DNA of 64,000 nt, from positions 62,001-126,000 of the forward strand of contig PYVY01000002.1 in NCBI GenBank assembly GCA_003056425.1. The letters are read 5' to 3'. The DNA comes from Alteromonas indica (lineage in GTDB: Bacteria > Pseudomonadota > Gammaproteobacteria > Enterobacterales > Alteromonadaceae). Both the position numbers and the translations under genes were made by a program. The notes under the pieces are model-generated. The model did not search any database and was not told the DNA's origin. It saw only the letters and a list, made by a program, of their open reading frames with translations. Shown piece by piece: positions 7,737 to 17,823 of the stretch. Position 1 is the first letter of the stretch. Every line of letters begins with the position of its first letter.

Positions 7737-10640
7737 CTATACCGATAATACCTGCTGCCAGGTTTTTCTGACCCAGTTGCGTAACATATCCAGGGTTTGC
7801 GTGTTTTGTGCGAATTTATCGTCAGCCAGGGTCAGCTGATGATAGGCATCGCGCAGTTGCAGGTAAGCTTGTTGTAAGTGTTCGCTGGATTGGGCATCAA
7901 TTACGCCAAGTTCACAAGCGGTATCCAAAATACGCAAGTTGTCGGTATAGCGCACTAAATCATCGAACTTGTGGCTATAGCCTAGCACTAAATACTGGGT
8001 AATGAATTCAACGTCGGTAATCCCCCCGGCACATTGCTTTAAATCAATACCTTCATCACGGGTGCGCTCCAGGTGCGAGCGCATTTTTTCGCGCATAGAA
8101 GTCACATCACTGACCAACGAGGGTAGGGGCCGCTGTAAGGTGAGGATGTTTTTACGCACCTCTTCAAAAGTACTGATTAAATCACTGTCACCTGCCACGC
8201 CGCGGGCGCGCACTAATGCCTGATGTTCCCAGGTCCAGGCTTCTTCACGCTGATAGGTGGCGAAGCCTTCAACATGACAACACAGTAAGCCTGCTGCTCC
8301 GGAAGGCCGTAACCGCAGATCAGTCTCATATAGCTGACCAAACAGGGTGGTAGTGTTCAGTAAGTGCATAATGCGCTGCGCCAGTTTGATATAAAACTGC
8401 TGGGCGCTAACACTGCGCTTGCCGTCGGTGGGTGCATCTCGCGGGGCATTGTGAATAAACACCAGATCTAAATCAGAGCCATAACCAAGTTCATAGCCAC
8501 CTAATTTTCCGTATCCGATTACCGCAAACCCCAGTTGGTCAGCGGGCAGATGGGCCGGCTGGCCATAGCGGCTGGCCATTTGCTGCCAGGCCTGGCGAAT
8601 TACCGTATCCAGGATCACCTCAGCCAGAATAGTCAGTTTGTCGCTGACTTTATTAATAGGCAGCGAGCCGCTGATATCGGAAGCTGCAATACGTAGCTGC
8701 TGGCACAATTTGAACTGCCGACAGGTATCCATCGATAATTCAACGTCGTCGGGGTCCACCCGCAGCAGTAATTGGCGCAACTCATCACTGTACTGCGCCC
8801 GGCTTTCTTCCAGGCTGGTGTTTTGTTGTTCCAGGTATAGCGGGGTCAGTAATTCATCTAATAATAACGGGAAGCGTTTTATCTGGGTGGCAATCCATTC
8901 ACTGCGTTCACACAGTTTGACGAGTTGCTTCAGGACATCCAGATTTTCCAGTAGCAGGTTCAGATAAGTGGTACGGCCGGTAATGGCTTTAATCACATCA
9001 AGAACCCGCCGCATAACCTGCTCAAGCCTGTCCGGGTGAGCCTGAATGAGCGTGTGTAGCAATTCAGGCATCAGCTCATCTAACGTACTTACCCCACGTT
9101 CGCCCAGCCTGAACTGACGTAAGCTGGTTCTGAAGTCGGCCAGTAACCGAAACGCCTGTTCGCTTTCACGAGGGTCAAGATGCGGCGTCAGCAAACGGCT
9201 GAATTCTTCCTGGGATAAGTCTACCTGCCAGGCATCCTGACACTGGGTAAACAGCGTATCGGTTTCATCATGCGCCTCATGATGCTCTTCCACCAGTTCG
9301 TTGAACTGAGCATGAATAGCCGCCATGCGGCTATCTAATTCGGTAGTAAGAGCAGTGTAACTGGCACATCCCATTACTGAGGTCAGCACGCTTTGCGCCC
9401 ACTCATCCTCCGGCAGTGTTTGGGTTTGTTCGTCGTTCAGCTGCTGCAATGTATGTTCAAGCTTGCGCAAAAACAGGTAATTGTCGTACATGGTGGCTAT
9501 CGCATCGGCTTCTACAATGCCAAGTTCGGCCAGCGCTGCCAGGGTCAGTTTTAATCCTCGCTGGCGTAACAGAGGTTCCCGGCCACCGTGAATCAACTGA
9601 AAGCTTTGGGCGAAAAACTCTACTTCACGAATACCACCTGGCCCCAGTTTAATATTATTACTTAGCCCGCGGCGACGAATTTCACGGTTAATCAGACCTT
9701 TCATATGCCGCAGGGCATCGATGGTGGTGAAATCCAGGTAGCGGCGAAACGTGAACGGGCGAAGAATTTGCAACAGCTCGTCATTATAATCGCCCCGCGG
9801 GTTCACTGGCCGCGCTTTAATCATAGCAAAGCGCTCCCAGCTGCGGCCTTGCTCCTGGTAATAGTCTTCCAGCGCTGAAAAATGGGTCACCAACGGCCCA
9901 CTTTCGCCGAAAGGGCGCAAGCGCATATCAACCCGAAACACCTGGCCATCCACCGTGACTTTGTTCAGCGCGCCAATCAGTTTTTGCGCCACTTTGTTAA
10001 AAAACTGCTGATGCTCTAAAGACTTTTTGCCACCGGCGGTTTCGCCTTTGTAGGGGTAGCAAAAAATCAGGTCAATATCAGAGGAAAAGTTCAGCTCCAT
10101 ACCGCCAAGTTTACCCATTGCCAGCATCAGCATGGGCTGAGGCCCGTGGGGGCCGGCAGGCTCACCATAGCGCTGCGCCAATTGCTGGTAAACCCATAAA
10201 TAGGCTTGGTAAATCAGTGCGTCGGCCAGCGCCGAGGTACGCGCCAGCGACACTTCAATCGGTTGTTGGTTAGCTAGGTCGAGCCAGGCCAGGGTTAACA
10301 TATGTTGGTTGCGAAACAGCCGCAACGCGCGGTGCATAGCGTCTTCGCTGGTAATCCCGGTAAGCAGTTCCCTCAACATGCTGGCGTAAGGAGGAATATA
10401 CACAGTGGCGGTATCACTGTGTTGAGTAAAGGCATGTAAAGCATTATCGTCAAGCAGGCTGGCCAGCCATTCAGGATGCGCGATACAGTGTTCGGCAATA
10501 AAGTCACTATGCCCAAACATGGCCACCACGGTGTCTTTAAAGGCACTAAAATCAGGCGCCTCGGCATGCTCGCTTAAGCGTTGCCAGTGGGCCAATCCCT
10601 TTTGTTCGATAATCCTGTTCATTTGCATTTGCGTAGGCAT
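7737..10640 (-). CDS. glnE: Bifunctional glutamine synthetase adenylyltransferase/adenylyl-removing enzyme
   Basis: A 967-residue cytoplasmic protein of the expected length (E. coli GlnE is about 946). It adds AMP to, or removes it from, a tyrosine of glutamine synthetase and so tunes nitrogen assimilation. Two nucleotidyltransferase modules are visible. The N-terminal half has AMGKLGGMELNFSSDIDLIF, and the C-terminal half has GYGKLGGYELGYGSDLDLVF; both carry the GSDxD-type metal-binding aspartates. The conserved FRVDMRLRPFGESGPLV and ETDLRLRPSGAAGLL blocks follow each module. It is encoded leftward as a single gene, convergent with the TcpQ-domain gene and divergent from the DUF350 gene. Confidence 0.97.
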   Translation of the reverse strand: MPTQMQMNRIIEQKGLAHWQRLSEHAEAPDFSAFKDTVVAMFGHSDFIAEHCIAHPEWLASLLDDNALHAFTQHSDTATVYIPPYASMLRELLTGITSEDAMHRALRLFRNQHMLTLAWLDLANQQPIEVSLARTSALADALIYQAYLWVYQQLAQRYGEPAGPHGPQPMLMLAMGKLGGMELNFSSDIDLIFCYPYKGETAGGKKSLEHQQFFNKVAQKLIGALNKVTVDGQVFRVDMRLRPFGESGPLVTHFSALEDYYQEQGRSWERFAMIKARPVNPRGDYNDELLQILRPFTFRRYLDFTTIDALRHMKGLINREIRRRGLSNNIKLGPGGIREVEFFAQSFQLIHGGREPLLRQRGLKLTLAALAELGIVEADAIATMYDNYLFLRKLEHTLQQLNDEQTQTLPEDEWAQSVLTSVMGCASYTALTTELDSRMAAIHAQFNELVEEHHEAHDETDTLFTQCQDAWQVDLSQEEFSRLLTPHLDPRESEQAFRLLADFRTSLRQFRLGERGVSTLDELMPELLHTLIQAHPDRLEQVMRRVLDVIKAITGRTTYLNLLLENLDVLKQLVKLCERSEWIATQIKRFPLLLDELLTPLYLEQQNTSLEESRAQYSDELRQLLLRVDPDDVELSMDTCRQFKLCQQLRIAASDISGSLPINKVSDKLTILAEVILDTVIRQAWQQMASRYGQPAHLPADQLGFAVIGYGKLGGYELGYGSDLDLVFIHNAPRDAPTDGKRSVSAQQFYIKLAQRIMHLLNTTTLFGQLYETDLRLRPSGAAGLLCCHVEGFATYQREEAWTWEHQALVRARGVAGDSDLISTFEEVRKNILTLQRPLPSLVSDVTSMREKMRSHLERTRDEGIDLKQCAGGITDVEFITQYLVLGYSHKFDDLVRYTDNLRILDTACELGVIDAQSSEHLQQAYLQLRDAYHQLTLADDKFAQNTQTLDMLRNWVRKTWQQVLSV

Positions 10641-10770
10641 AATACACGCCTTATTAGTGTGCGGTGTAAACCGTTAAAATTAATAAATTCTTTAAGTGGT
10701 GAGTCTGGCATATCCGCCAGCCAGGCTCCAGCGTCTTATGACCACGCAAGCATATAGTGAGGGATGAGCA

Positions 10771-11682
10771 ATGGAGACTTTGGTCAAACTTGTACCGTTA
10801 CCCAGGGATTTATGGGTATACCTGGTCATCGACCTGGTACTGGCATTACTACTGCTGGTCATAATGAAATGGCTGGCCGGTATTTTCAGAAAAAGCTCGG
10901 TGGCTGACGAGCTCGGGGTGAAAGACAACTTTGCCTTCGGGATCAGTATTGCCGGGGGCATGTTATCGCTATGCATTGTATTGGGCTCGGTGGTCGGCCG
11001 TCATGTTGGCGAGGGGCTTGAATCGGCGGCCACCGGCATGCTGAGCTTTGGTCTGATTGGTATTGTGTTGGTGCAGTTCGGCCGTTTTGCCCACGATAAA
11101 CTGGTTTTGAACCGCGTGGATACCCGCGCGCTGATTGCTGACCGAAGTGTCAGTATCGCGCTGGTCGATGCATCGAGTCTGATTGCCAGTGCGGTTATCT
11201 TGCGTAGCATGGTACTGTGGGTAGATGGTAGCGACCTGAACGCTATTATCGCTATCTGTACCGGGTTTACGGTGGTGTTATTCATTCTGATATTTATGAC
11301 TCGCATATATGAAGTGCGCTATGCCCGCGATAATCAGAACGACTCGTTCCAGGGGGCTTTACAAAAAGGCCAGATGGCCCTCGCGGTGGAGCACTCAGGC
11401 AACTTGCTGGGGACCGCGCTGATTGTAGCTTCTGCCCGCCACCTGCTTAATTATTATCCTGACGGTTATGTAAGCAATGTCACCGGTTGGCTTATTGTCA
11501 GCGTGGTTTTATCGCTGGCGTTATACCTGCTGGTGAATATCAGTAAAAAAGTCATTCTGTGGGGGCTGGACTATCGGCAGGAAGTGGATAAACAGCACAA
11601 TGTCGGCGTGGCGTGCCTGGAGCTGTGCCTGGCAGTGGGGATCGCTTCCATCGTCAACGGTATCTTTGAGTTCTTATCTTAA
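10771..11682 (+). CDS. Tandem DUF350 integral membrane protein
   Basis: A 303-residue protein with about eight membrane helices in two similar halves. Each half begins with a helix and then a conserved amphipathic block (first half: VADELGVKDNFAFGISIAGG; second half near residue 190: FQGALQKGQMALAVEHSG). This matches the DUF350 repeat arrangement. DUF350 genes elsewhere often neighbour glutathionylspermidine synthase-like genes; none is present here. The function is unknown. It sits between glnE (divergent) and a GIY-YIG gene (convergent, 9 bp overlap of the two 3' ends). Confidence 0.7.
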   Translation: METLVKLVPLPRDLWVYLVIDLVLALLLLVIMKWLAGIFRKSSVADELGVKDNFAFGISIAGGMLSLCIVLGSVVGRHVGEGLESAATGMLSFGLIGIVLVQFGRFAHDKLVLNRVDTRALIADRSVSIALVDASSLIASAVILRSMVLWVDGSDLNAIIAICTGFTVVLFILIFMTRIYEVRYARDNQNDSFQGALQKGQMALAVEHSGNLLGTALIVASARHLLNYYPDGYVSNVTGWLIVSVVLSLALYLLVNISKKVILWGLDYRQEVDKQHNVGVACLELCLAVGIASIVNGIFEFLS

Positions 11683-12036
11683 CCGGGCCAGGCCAATCGG
11701 TTTGGCCTCGAACTGCGCAGGCAGCGCAAGTGTATCGTTTATTAAGGCCAGCTTTTGCGCTTTGGTGTAACGCTTAATCGCATACTCCAGTTTTAACGCG
11801 GTGCTTTTATCATTTACTTGCACCACCTTGCGAAAATACAAGGGGCCTTTTCCTTTTAATGCTCTGGCCCCGCCTTTAATGGCCCCGGTGTGCTGGCGTA
11901 AACGGCGGCGCGGATCCACTGTAACCCCGGTATATAACTGGCCTAAACGGTTTTCAATAATATATACATACCAGCAGGCACTCGGGTTGTCCTCATTTAA
12001 AGCTGAGACTGATATACTTGGCTCCAATTTATTCAT
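11674..12036 (-). CDS. GIY-YIG domain protein (YhbQ/UPF0213-like)
   Basis: A 120-residue leftward gene. The GIY-YIG nuclease core is visible: [20 protein letters not shown] (the GIY and YIG equivalents are YVY and YTG), then the RRRLRQH arginines and a later [12 protein letters not shown] segment. The family includes small stand-alone nucleases such as YhbQ; biological substrates are not settled. The N-terminus has about 20 extra residues before the domain. It overlaps the DUF350 gene tail to tail by 9 bp and diverges from hldE only 21 bp away, so the two share a very compact promoter region. Confidence 0.85.
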   Translation of the reverse strand: MNKLEPSISVSALNEDNPSACWYVYIIENRLGQLYTGVTVDPRRRLRQHTGAIKGGARALKGKGPLYFRKVVQVNDKSTALKLEYAIKRYTKAQKLALINDTLALPAQFEAKPIGLARLR

Positions 12037-12057
12037 ACTACGTCGAAAATAAACATC

Positions 12058-13500
12058 ATGATGTTACCAGATTTCAGTAAAGCCAGGGTATTGATTGTTG
12101 GCGATCTGATGCTAGACCGCTATTGGGGCGGCAGCACCAGCCGGATTTCGCCGGAAGCGCCGGTACCTGTGGTCAACGTAAATAGCAGTGAAGATCGGCC
12201 TGGCGGCGCCGCTAACGTCGCTATCAATGCCGCCATGCTGGGCGCGCAGGTAAATTTGCTTGGTCTGGTAGGTGATGACGAGAATGCCGGGCTGCTTGAA
12301 CAGCGCCTGACCTCATTTGGGGTTAACTGCTATTTCACGGCAGTGAGTGGCAAAGATACCATCACCAAACTGCGGGTAATGAGTCGAAACCAGCAGCTCT
12401 TACGGCTGGACTTTGAACAGTCTTTTGCTGAGGTTGATAAGTCGGCAATGCAGGCCAGTTACGAAGCGTTATTACCCGATGCCGACGTGGTGATTTTGTC
12501 AGATTACGCAAAGGGCTGTTTAGCCGCACCACAACAACTTATCGCCGCCGCCCGCGCGTTACAAAAAATTGTAATTGTTGACCCAAAAGGCACGGATTTT
12601 GCCAAGTATAAAGGTGCCAGTATTATTACGCCGAATATGGCCGAATTTTCAGCCATCGCCGGCCCTGCAAAAAGCGAAAGTGCGTTATCTGAACAAGCGC
12701 ATCAGCTAAAGCAGACACTGGCGCTGGATGCCCTATTACTTACCCGCTCTGAAGAAGGTATGACGCTTTATAGTGGGCAGTCTGATAGTTTTCATATGCC
12801 AGCGCGGGCCAAAGAAGTATTCGATGTTACCGGCGCCGGCGATACAGTGGTATCAACACTATCGCTGGCGTATGGCGCAGGCTGTAGCTTACCTGATGCC
12901 TGCGTACTGGCGAATATGGCCGCCAGTATTGTGGTGGGCAAACTGGGTACCTCGACGGTGACCGCTACTGAACTGGCGATTGCCCAGAACGAGCAGCACC
13001 GCAATAACGATACCGGCGTATTGTCGCAAGACAAACTGAGCGTAGCGTTGGCCCAGGCGAAACGTCGCGGCGAAACAGTGGTTATGACCAATGGCTGCTT
13101 TGATATTTTGCATGCCGGGCATGTGTCCTACCTTGAGGCCGCGGCCCAGCTAGGGGATAGGTTAATTGTAGCGGTTAACGATGATGCTTCGGTTACGCGC
13201 CTGAAAGGGCCGGGGCGACCGGTCAACAACGAACAACGCAGAATGGCAGTACTGGCCGGCCTTAGCGCCGTCGACTGGGTAGTGCCGTTTAGCGAAGATA
13301 CACCGCAACGCCTGATAAGTGAGCTGTTGCCAGATGTGTTGGTTAAAGGGGGCGACTATACCGTAGAGCAAATTGCGGGTGGCCAGGAAGTGATCGCCAA
13401 TGGCGGTCAGGTAAAAGTGTTGCATTTTGAGCAGGGGGTGTCGACCACCGGTATTATTGAAAAAATTGTCAATAAAGACCGCGAAAAGCCGACATCATAA
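12058..13500 (+). CDS. hldE: Bifunctional heptose-7-phosphate kinase / heptose-1-phosphate adenylyltransferase
   Basis: A 480-residue fusion of the usual HldE (RfaE) length. Residues about 1-320 are a PfkB-type sugar kinase ([20 protein letters not shown]; catalytic block [18 protein letters not shown]). Residues about 345-475 are the nucleotidyltransferase ([20 protein letters not shown] with the HAGH motif). It makes ADP-D-glycero-beta-D-manno-heptose for the LPS inner core. A second ATG at 12061 could equally be the start. It is the last conserved core gene before the exosortase A polysaccharide locus, 100 bp upstream of the XrtA-associated ATPase. Confidence 0.97.
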   Translation: MMLPDFSKARVLIVGDLMLDRYWGGSTSRISPEAPVPVVNVNSSEDRPGGAANVAINAAMLGAQVNLLGLVGDDENAGLLEQRLTSFGVNCYFTAVSGKDTITKLRVMSRNQQLLRLDFEQSFAEVDKSAMQASYEALLPDADVVILSDYAKGCLAAPQQLIAAARALQKIVIVDPKGTDFAKYKGASIITPNMAEFSAIAGPAKSESALSEQAHQLKQTLALDALLLTRSEEGMTLYSGQSDSFHMPARAKEVFDVTGAGDTVVSTLSLAYGAGCSLPDACVLANMAASIVVGKLGTSTVTATELAIAQNEQHRNNDTGVLSQDKLSVALAQAKRRGETVVMTNGCFDILHAGHVSYLEAAAQLGDRLIVAVNDDASVTRLKGPGRPVNNEQRRMAVLAGLSAVDWVVPFSEDTPQRLISELLPDVLVKGGDYTVEQIAGGQEVIANGGQVKVLHFEQGVSTTGIIEKIVNKDREKPTS

Positions 13501-13600
13501 ACCAATAAAATCTTCACTGACCAAAGATAGCCGAATGTAGCGCTTTGCGCTAAGCTGGGTATCTTTTAGTCAGTTAGTCAGAAGTTGAAGCGGTAATTTC

Positions 13601-14683
13601 ATGTACGAAAGTTATTATGGGCTGGACTCTAAGCCTTTCCAGCTAACGCCCGACCCGGATTTTTTCTTTGCCAGTCGCTGGCATAAACGGGCAATGTCCT
13701 ATTTGCAATATGGGTTATCGCAGGCCGAAGGGTTTATTGTGATTACCGGTGATATAGGCACAGGTAAAACCACGATTGCAAATAGTCTGGTAGCTGAAAT
13801 TGAAGACGACATCATGGTGGCGCACATTGTCACTCCCAAGCTCAGCCCTGATGAGCTGGTTAAAATGGTGTCCTCTAAATTTGGTCTGGATGTGGCGGGT
13901 AAAACCAAAGCAGACATCCTGAAAATGCTGGAAGTGTACTTATATGACCTGAGTGCCACAGGTCGCCGTGCGCTACTGCTGGTGGATGAAGCGCAGAATC
14001 TGCCACTTGAAACCATAGAAGAGCTGCGGATGCTGTCTAACTTTCAGGAGTTTGGTAAGCCATTATTACAAAGCTTTTTGTTGGGGCAGGAAGAATTACA
14101 GCCCATTTTGCGGGCGCCCAATATGGAACAGTTCCGCCAGCGTATTGTGGCATCTTGCCATCTGGCGCCGCTGACTCAGGAAGAAACAAAAGAGTATATC
14201 GAATTTCGTCTGCATCATGCGGGTTGGAACGGCAGTACGTTATTTGCTGATGAAGCGTTTGCAAGAATCTATCAGTTTACCCGTGGTGTACCGCGCAAAA
14301 TCAATACCCTGATGGACCGGATTTTGTTGTTCGGCTACCTGGAAGAACTGGAAACCCTGACCGAAGAAGCCGTAGATTCGGTGATCAGTGAAGTCAGAGA
14401 GGAAATGTTCCTGCCTGAAACGAACGCAGTTGAACCAGATAGTGAAGATGACGATGAGTATGAGCCAGCGGTAGGCGCTAACGCGCAACACAAGCCCCGC
14501 AAAAAGCTGATGACGCCAAACGGTAACGAAATTCAGGATGCCGAGTATTACAAGGCGATGCTAAGCGAGCTGGTGGACGCCCTCGATGATGCCATCAGTC
14601 ATAAGATTAAGTTGACCCAGTACATCGATAAGTTGTTGAAAAAGAAGTACCGCACTTACGTCAGACTTAAAGAAGACGATTAA
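13601..14683 (+). CDS. XrtA/PEP-CTERM system-associated AAA ATPase (ExeA/GspA-like, TIGR03015 type)
   Basis: A 360-residue protein starting MYESYYGLDSKPFQLTPDPD, the standard N-terminus of ExeA-like ATPases of exosortase loci. Walker A is GDIGTGKTTIAN (near residue 50), Walker B is ALLLVDEAQNL (near 127), and an arginine-rich sensor region (FRQRIVASCHLAPL) follows. The C-terminal about 80 residues are acidic and then lysine-rich (LKKKYRTYVRLKEDD), outside the ATPase core. In other XrtA loci this gene sits within the polysaccharide cluster and is thought to power assembly or regulation of export. Here it stands just upstream of a terminator and faces the initiating transferase tail to tail across a 1.6 kb gap. 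Confidence 0.88.
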   Translation: MYESYYGLDSKPFQLTPDPDFFFASRWHKRAMSYLQYGLSQAEGFIVITGDIGTGKTTIANSLVAEIEDDIMVAHIVTPKLSPDELVKMVSSKFGLDVAGKTKADILKMLEVYLYDLSATGRRALLLVDEAQNLPLETIEELRMLSNFQEFGKPLLQSFLLGQEELQPILRAPNMEQFRQRIVASCHLAPLTQEETKEYIEFRLHHAGWNGSTLFADEAFARIYQFTRGVPRKINTLMDRILLFGYLEELETLTEEAVDSVISEVREEMFLPETNAVEPDSEDDDEYEPAVGANAQHKPRKKLMTPNGNEIQDAEYYKAMLSELVDALDDAISHKIKLTQYIDKLLKKKYRTYVRLKEDD

Positions 14684-14707
14684 ACGTCAAAAATTTTTAC
14701 ACTGTTG

Positions 14708-14763
14708 AAAGGCCGGTTTTTAATAGTCCCAGTAAATCAACTGGTTAAAAATTGGCCTTTTTT
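14708..14763 (+). terminator. Terminator after the XrtA-associated ATPase gene
   Basis: Arms AAAGGCCGGTTTTTAA and TTAAAAATTGGCCTTT pair with one or two mismatches around a roughly 21-nt loop, followed by a T run. It starts 25 bp after the stop codon. Confidence 0.7.
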
Positions 14764-15080
14764 ATGCTTGCTTGATTCGCTGATGCCCTGAAGCAATATT
14801 GCTACATGCCGTTGTCGGTATAGGGAATGTTAGGGTTGAAGCTAATATCGTAAGGGATTGGCACCGCTAGCGGGACAGGGTAAGACTAATAACCATAGTC
14901 ATATTTTGATAAGATGCTGATACTGAGCGATTTTGGTACAATTATGCCGCCAAATGCTACAGTTTCGCGTAAACCTACAAACTAAGTATTATTGCTGGTA
15001 ATTTGCGTTTAGTTAGTGGCATAATAAAAAAGACATGAGGGCACACGGATGCGTCTTCTAAAAACAATAATAAAATTCCA

Positions 15081-15174
15081 TATTCCACACATTGGCGAGC
15101 TTATGCTCGCTTTTTTTTATTTAAAAAACACCCTTTTGCAAATTACAAAAAGGTGTCTCGTATTCCACACATTG
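15081..15174 (+). repeat. 14-bp direct repeats bracketing two hairpins
   Basis: TATTCCACACATTG occurs at 15081-15094 and again, identically, at 15161-15174. Between them lie an intrinsic-terminator-like hairpin (15095-15118) and a second stem with ACACC and GGTGT outer arms at about 15127-15156. The arrangement could be a small RNA with its terminator or a small inserted element. Confidence 0.5.
15095..15118 (+). terminator. Intrinsic terminator-like hairpin with no gene upstream
   Basis: GCGAGC, TTAT loop, GCTCGC, then eight T residues. The nearest upstream gene (XrtA-associated ATPase) already has its own terminator 330 bp earlier, so this would end an unannotated transcript. Confidence 0.65.
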
Positions 15175-15970
15175 ATTTAAATAAAAATTGTAAATTTCCT
15201 ATTCACATTTCTATTTGCACTAAAGATATTGCAATTCGAATGCCATACATGGGTATAGATAAATAAAACATTTTGACCCCGGATTAGGCCAGTAATTATG
15301 CGGGTGTTAAAAAGGTAAAGGGACAATTGTTAATTTAAATGGTGTAATTCAGGCAGCAATTGCTTAATTAAAAGACGAAGTAATTACAGAGCCATACTGT
15401 AATAATTACAAAGTGCTAGATGACTTCTCCCTAGTCCATTTATTGTTGTAAAACAGGTGATTGATTATTGTTCACCTATGTAGCCGTTAGCCTACACCTG
15501 GACTGCTTTATTATCCCTGTTGCGCCCGTTCTTCCATACCCACTTCCATACCCAAAAAACACGGCCGGCAAATAGTCGTAAGGTGCTGAGCACGCTCCCA
15601 TAAAGCGTTTAGCCTTATTTCCCTGAGTACGCAGGTAGCTTTCTGCTGCTGGTTGCAGGCTACCCGCCTTATTCTATTACATCACCTCTAACCCCCTGGC
15701 TTATAAAGCCGCAGGCCGCTGGCGTAGGGGAAACCCTCGTTTGGCATCAGCTGGCAAAGTAGGCACCTTATACCGGGCGGGCCGTGGCCGGTGTGTGGCC
15801 GTCAATGGGTCTGGAAATGGACGTTTATAAAAGGGCCACCGCAAAGAGGCACAACCACCAATAGCGCATGCATCACAGTGTTATGTAGTTGATAGATACC
15901 CGACAGTTACCTTTTATATTAGCGCCCGCGCTAATTGCAGGCCACGCTAATAAGAGGACGGCGGGTGCGG

Positions 15971-16010
15971 GCAACTACTCCTAAGGGCCTGCAACTACTC
16001 CTAAGGGCCC
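15971..16010 (+). repeat. 20-bp tandem duplication
   Basis: Two adjacent copies of GCAACTACTCCTAAGGGCCT, differing only in the last base of the second copy, in non-coding DNA. Confidence 0.85.
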
Positions 16011-16263
16011 TATAGCGGCGAGGGCTGGGGACGGTGCGTTTACGCAGACGTCGGGCAGGGGTGGCAGGAGTAAAGTCTATAAGCCTGGCGCAGGCCGTTC
16101 AGTTGGCAGCACAGAGCTTGCCAGCTCAGTGCTATGCAGATGAGTCCTATGCAGAATAGTCTCATGGAGAACACTCTCATGCAGAAAAGTAAGGGCAGGG
16201 CGAGTCGCGCAAACGCAGATGTAAACAGCGGGCCGGGGAGGCTGGCGGTGCCGGTAATCAGAT

Positions 16264-16291
16264 ATAAAAAAGGCTTCCTTCAGGAAGCCTT
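16264..16291 (-). terminator. Terminator of the initiating sugar transferase gene
   Basis: On the minus strand AGGCTTCC, a TGAA loop, GGAAGCCT, then a T run. It lies about 33 bp beyond the stop at 16324. Confidence 0.85.
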
Positions 16292-16323
16292 ATGAAATAG
16301 CCAGTAGCCTTTACTGGTAGGGC

Positions 16324-17736
16324 CTAGCGGCCTTTACCAAACAATACAATCTCAACGGTACGGATAAGAATAAGAATATCCAATAGCATGCTTTGATGCT
16401 TTACATAGTAAAGGTCAAACTTGAGCTTTTCCATTGAGTCTTCAACGCTGGCACCGTACGGATAGTTAAGCTGTGCCCATCCGGCCAGACCGGGTTTAAC
16501 GTTGTGACGCTGGTTGTAATAAGGCACTTCACGAACCAGTTTTTCAACAAATTCAGGACGTTCAGGGCGGGGGCCAATAAATGACATCTCACCTTTGAAC
16601 ACATTGAATAGCTGCGGCAGCTCGTCTATCCGGTACTTACGGATAAAATGACCAATACGAGTAACCCTGTCGTCATTTTTGCTCGCCCATTTAGCGCCAT
16701 CTTTCTCAGCGTCGGGCCGCATACTTCTGAACTTGATGATTTTAAACAGTTTACCGTTTAAACCCACCCGTTCTTGCTTATAAAATACTGATGTGCCTGT
16801 TCTGCGACCATCATCAAGCCAGATAATGCTGGCGGTAAGCAACATAAACGGCCAGGTGAAAGTGAAGATAAAGGCTGCTAACACGGCGTTTATAAAGTAA
16901 TCCAATGCGTCGCGCAGGTAGTTTTGACTATGGAAACCGTTCGAGTAAATAACCCAGCTGGGGTACATCAGGTTTACCACAATCTGGCCAGTTTCCCGTT
17001 CCATAAAATCAAGCAGATCAGTAACTTCTATACCGCGAAGGCGACACTCAAACAAGACCTCTATGGGCAAGGTGCCACGGCGTTGGTCGCAGGCTATGAC
17101 TATCTCTTCAATGTCATTGTCGGTAATAAACTGCTGGAAGTTTTCATCCACTTTGACATGGATAATTTCTTCTTTCTTGATTCCTTCTTCACGGTTATCG
17201 CCCGGGATAGGTACAAAGCCAACCAGGTCAAAAGCGATGCGGTCTACATCCCGGCGCATACGCTTCTCGATAATAGAAGCCCGTTCACCTGCGCCCAGAA
17301 CCACAATGCGTACCTTACCTAAGCCCAGTAAACCTAAGCGGTTGGTAAAGTAGCGAAAGATAACCAGAGTAATAATAATCCCGGCCACAGAGGCGGGTAG
17401 ATAGTAAGAATGCATCGCCAGGTCATCAAAAAACGCCCTGCTAATGACTTCTACTAAAAAGTAACTTAACCCCACACTAACGAAAATACGGCGAATAATG
17501 CCGCGGAAGGTTTCCCTTAGTTTGGCTTCGTATAATCCCACTGACAATGAGCACAACAGTATGCAAACGGTTAATAAACCTACATTAACTGCCAACTTTT
17601 CAATTGGGGCTGAATTTGTCAGATCTAACTGAACCAAAATGAAATGGGTTATGTAACCCATATACGCTATTAGTAATGCTTCCGTTACAACCAAGATGTT
17701 GGAACGTTTATTTTGATTGTGCCTGTTTAAAGCCAC
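16324..17736 (-). CDS. Polyprenyl glycosylphosphotransferase, XrtA-system type (TIGR03013-like)
   Basis: A 470-residue integral membrane enzyme that starts exopolysaccharide repeat-unit synthesis by moving a sugar-1-phosphate from its UDP-sugar to undecaprenyl phosphate. The N-terminal half has about four or five helices and a CoA-binding-like domain (RIVVLGAGERASIIEKRMRR). A further helix near residue 290 leads into the bacterial sugar transferase domain (FYKQERVGLNGKLFKIIKFR, SMRPDAEKDGAKWA, RIDELPQLFNVFKGEMSFIG, PRPERPEFVE, KPGLAGWAQLNYPYGASVED). The start is a GTG immediately after AGGA, with a stop in frame 14 codons upstream, so the N-terminus is not certain. It is transcribed away from the Wza-like operon, sharing a 150 bp divergent region. 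Confidence 0.9.
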   Translation of the reverse strand: MALNRHNQNKRSNILVVTEALLIAYMGYITHFILVQLDLTNSAPIEKLAVNVGLLTVCILLCSLSVGLYEAKLRETFRGIIRRIFVSVGLSYFLVEVISRAFFDDLAMHSYYLPASVAGIIITLVIFRYFTNRLGLLGLGKVRIVVLGAGERASIIEKRMRRDVDRIAFDLVGFVPIPGDNREEGIKKEEIIHVKVDENFQQFITDNDIEEIVIACDQRRGTLPIEVLFECRLRGIEVTDLLDFMERETGQIVVNLMYPSWVIYSNGFHSQNYLRDALDYFINAVLAAFIFTFTWPFMLLTASIIWLDDGRRTGTSVFYKQERVGLNGKLFKIIKFRSMRPDAEKDGAKWASKNDDRVTRIGHFIRKYRIDELPQLFNVFKGEMSFIGPRPERPEFVEKLVREVPYYNQRHNVKPGLAGWAQLNYPYGASVEDSMEKLKFDLYYVKHQSMLLDILILIRTVEIVLFGKGR

Positions 17737-17791
17737 TCCTGGCCCCCTGATACTGCAACGTCGAAGTACATCATAAAGCTATTTATTGTAA

Positions 17792-17820
17792 TAGACTACA
17801 AATGATGTTGGCATTATAGT
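17792..17820 (+). promoter_or_regulatory. Candidate sigma-70 promoter of the export operon
   Basis: A -35-like TAGACT (17792-17797) and -10-like TATAGT (17815-17820) with a 17-bp spacer, about 70 bp upstream of the Wza-like gene. Matches are 4/6 and 5/6 to the consensus hexamers. Confidence 0.5.
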
Positions 17821-17823
17821 GTT

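Larger units (their letters stand above)
14764..16263 (+). other. 1.5 kb gene-free region between convergent genes
   Basis: No reading frame longer than about 60 codons is credible here. The left part (to about 15420) is AT-rich and holds the hairpin/repeat unit described at 15081-15174 and an imperfect palindrome around 15382-15411. The right part is GC-rich and holds a 20-bp tandem duplication at 15971-16010 and loosely repeated ATGCAGA/CTCATG motifs near 16134-16190. I see no tRNA, rRNA or CRISPR. It may be decayed sequence or host small RNAs. Confidence 0.6.

Noticed and set aside
7642..7839. Open frame of 65 codons over the end of glnE
   Set aside because: It lies mostly antisense to the glnE 3' end, is Pro/Arg/Trp-rich and has no ribosome site.
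14858..14873. TTGGCAC as a third sigma-54 promoter
   Set aside because: Ten bases after the -24 GG the sequence is GG rather than GC, and no gene follows on that strand for 3 kb.
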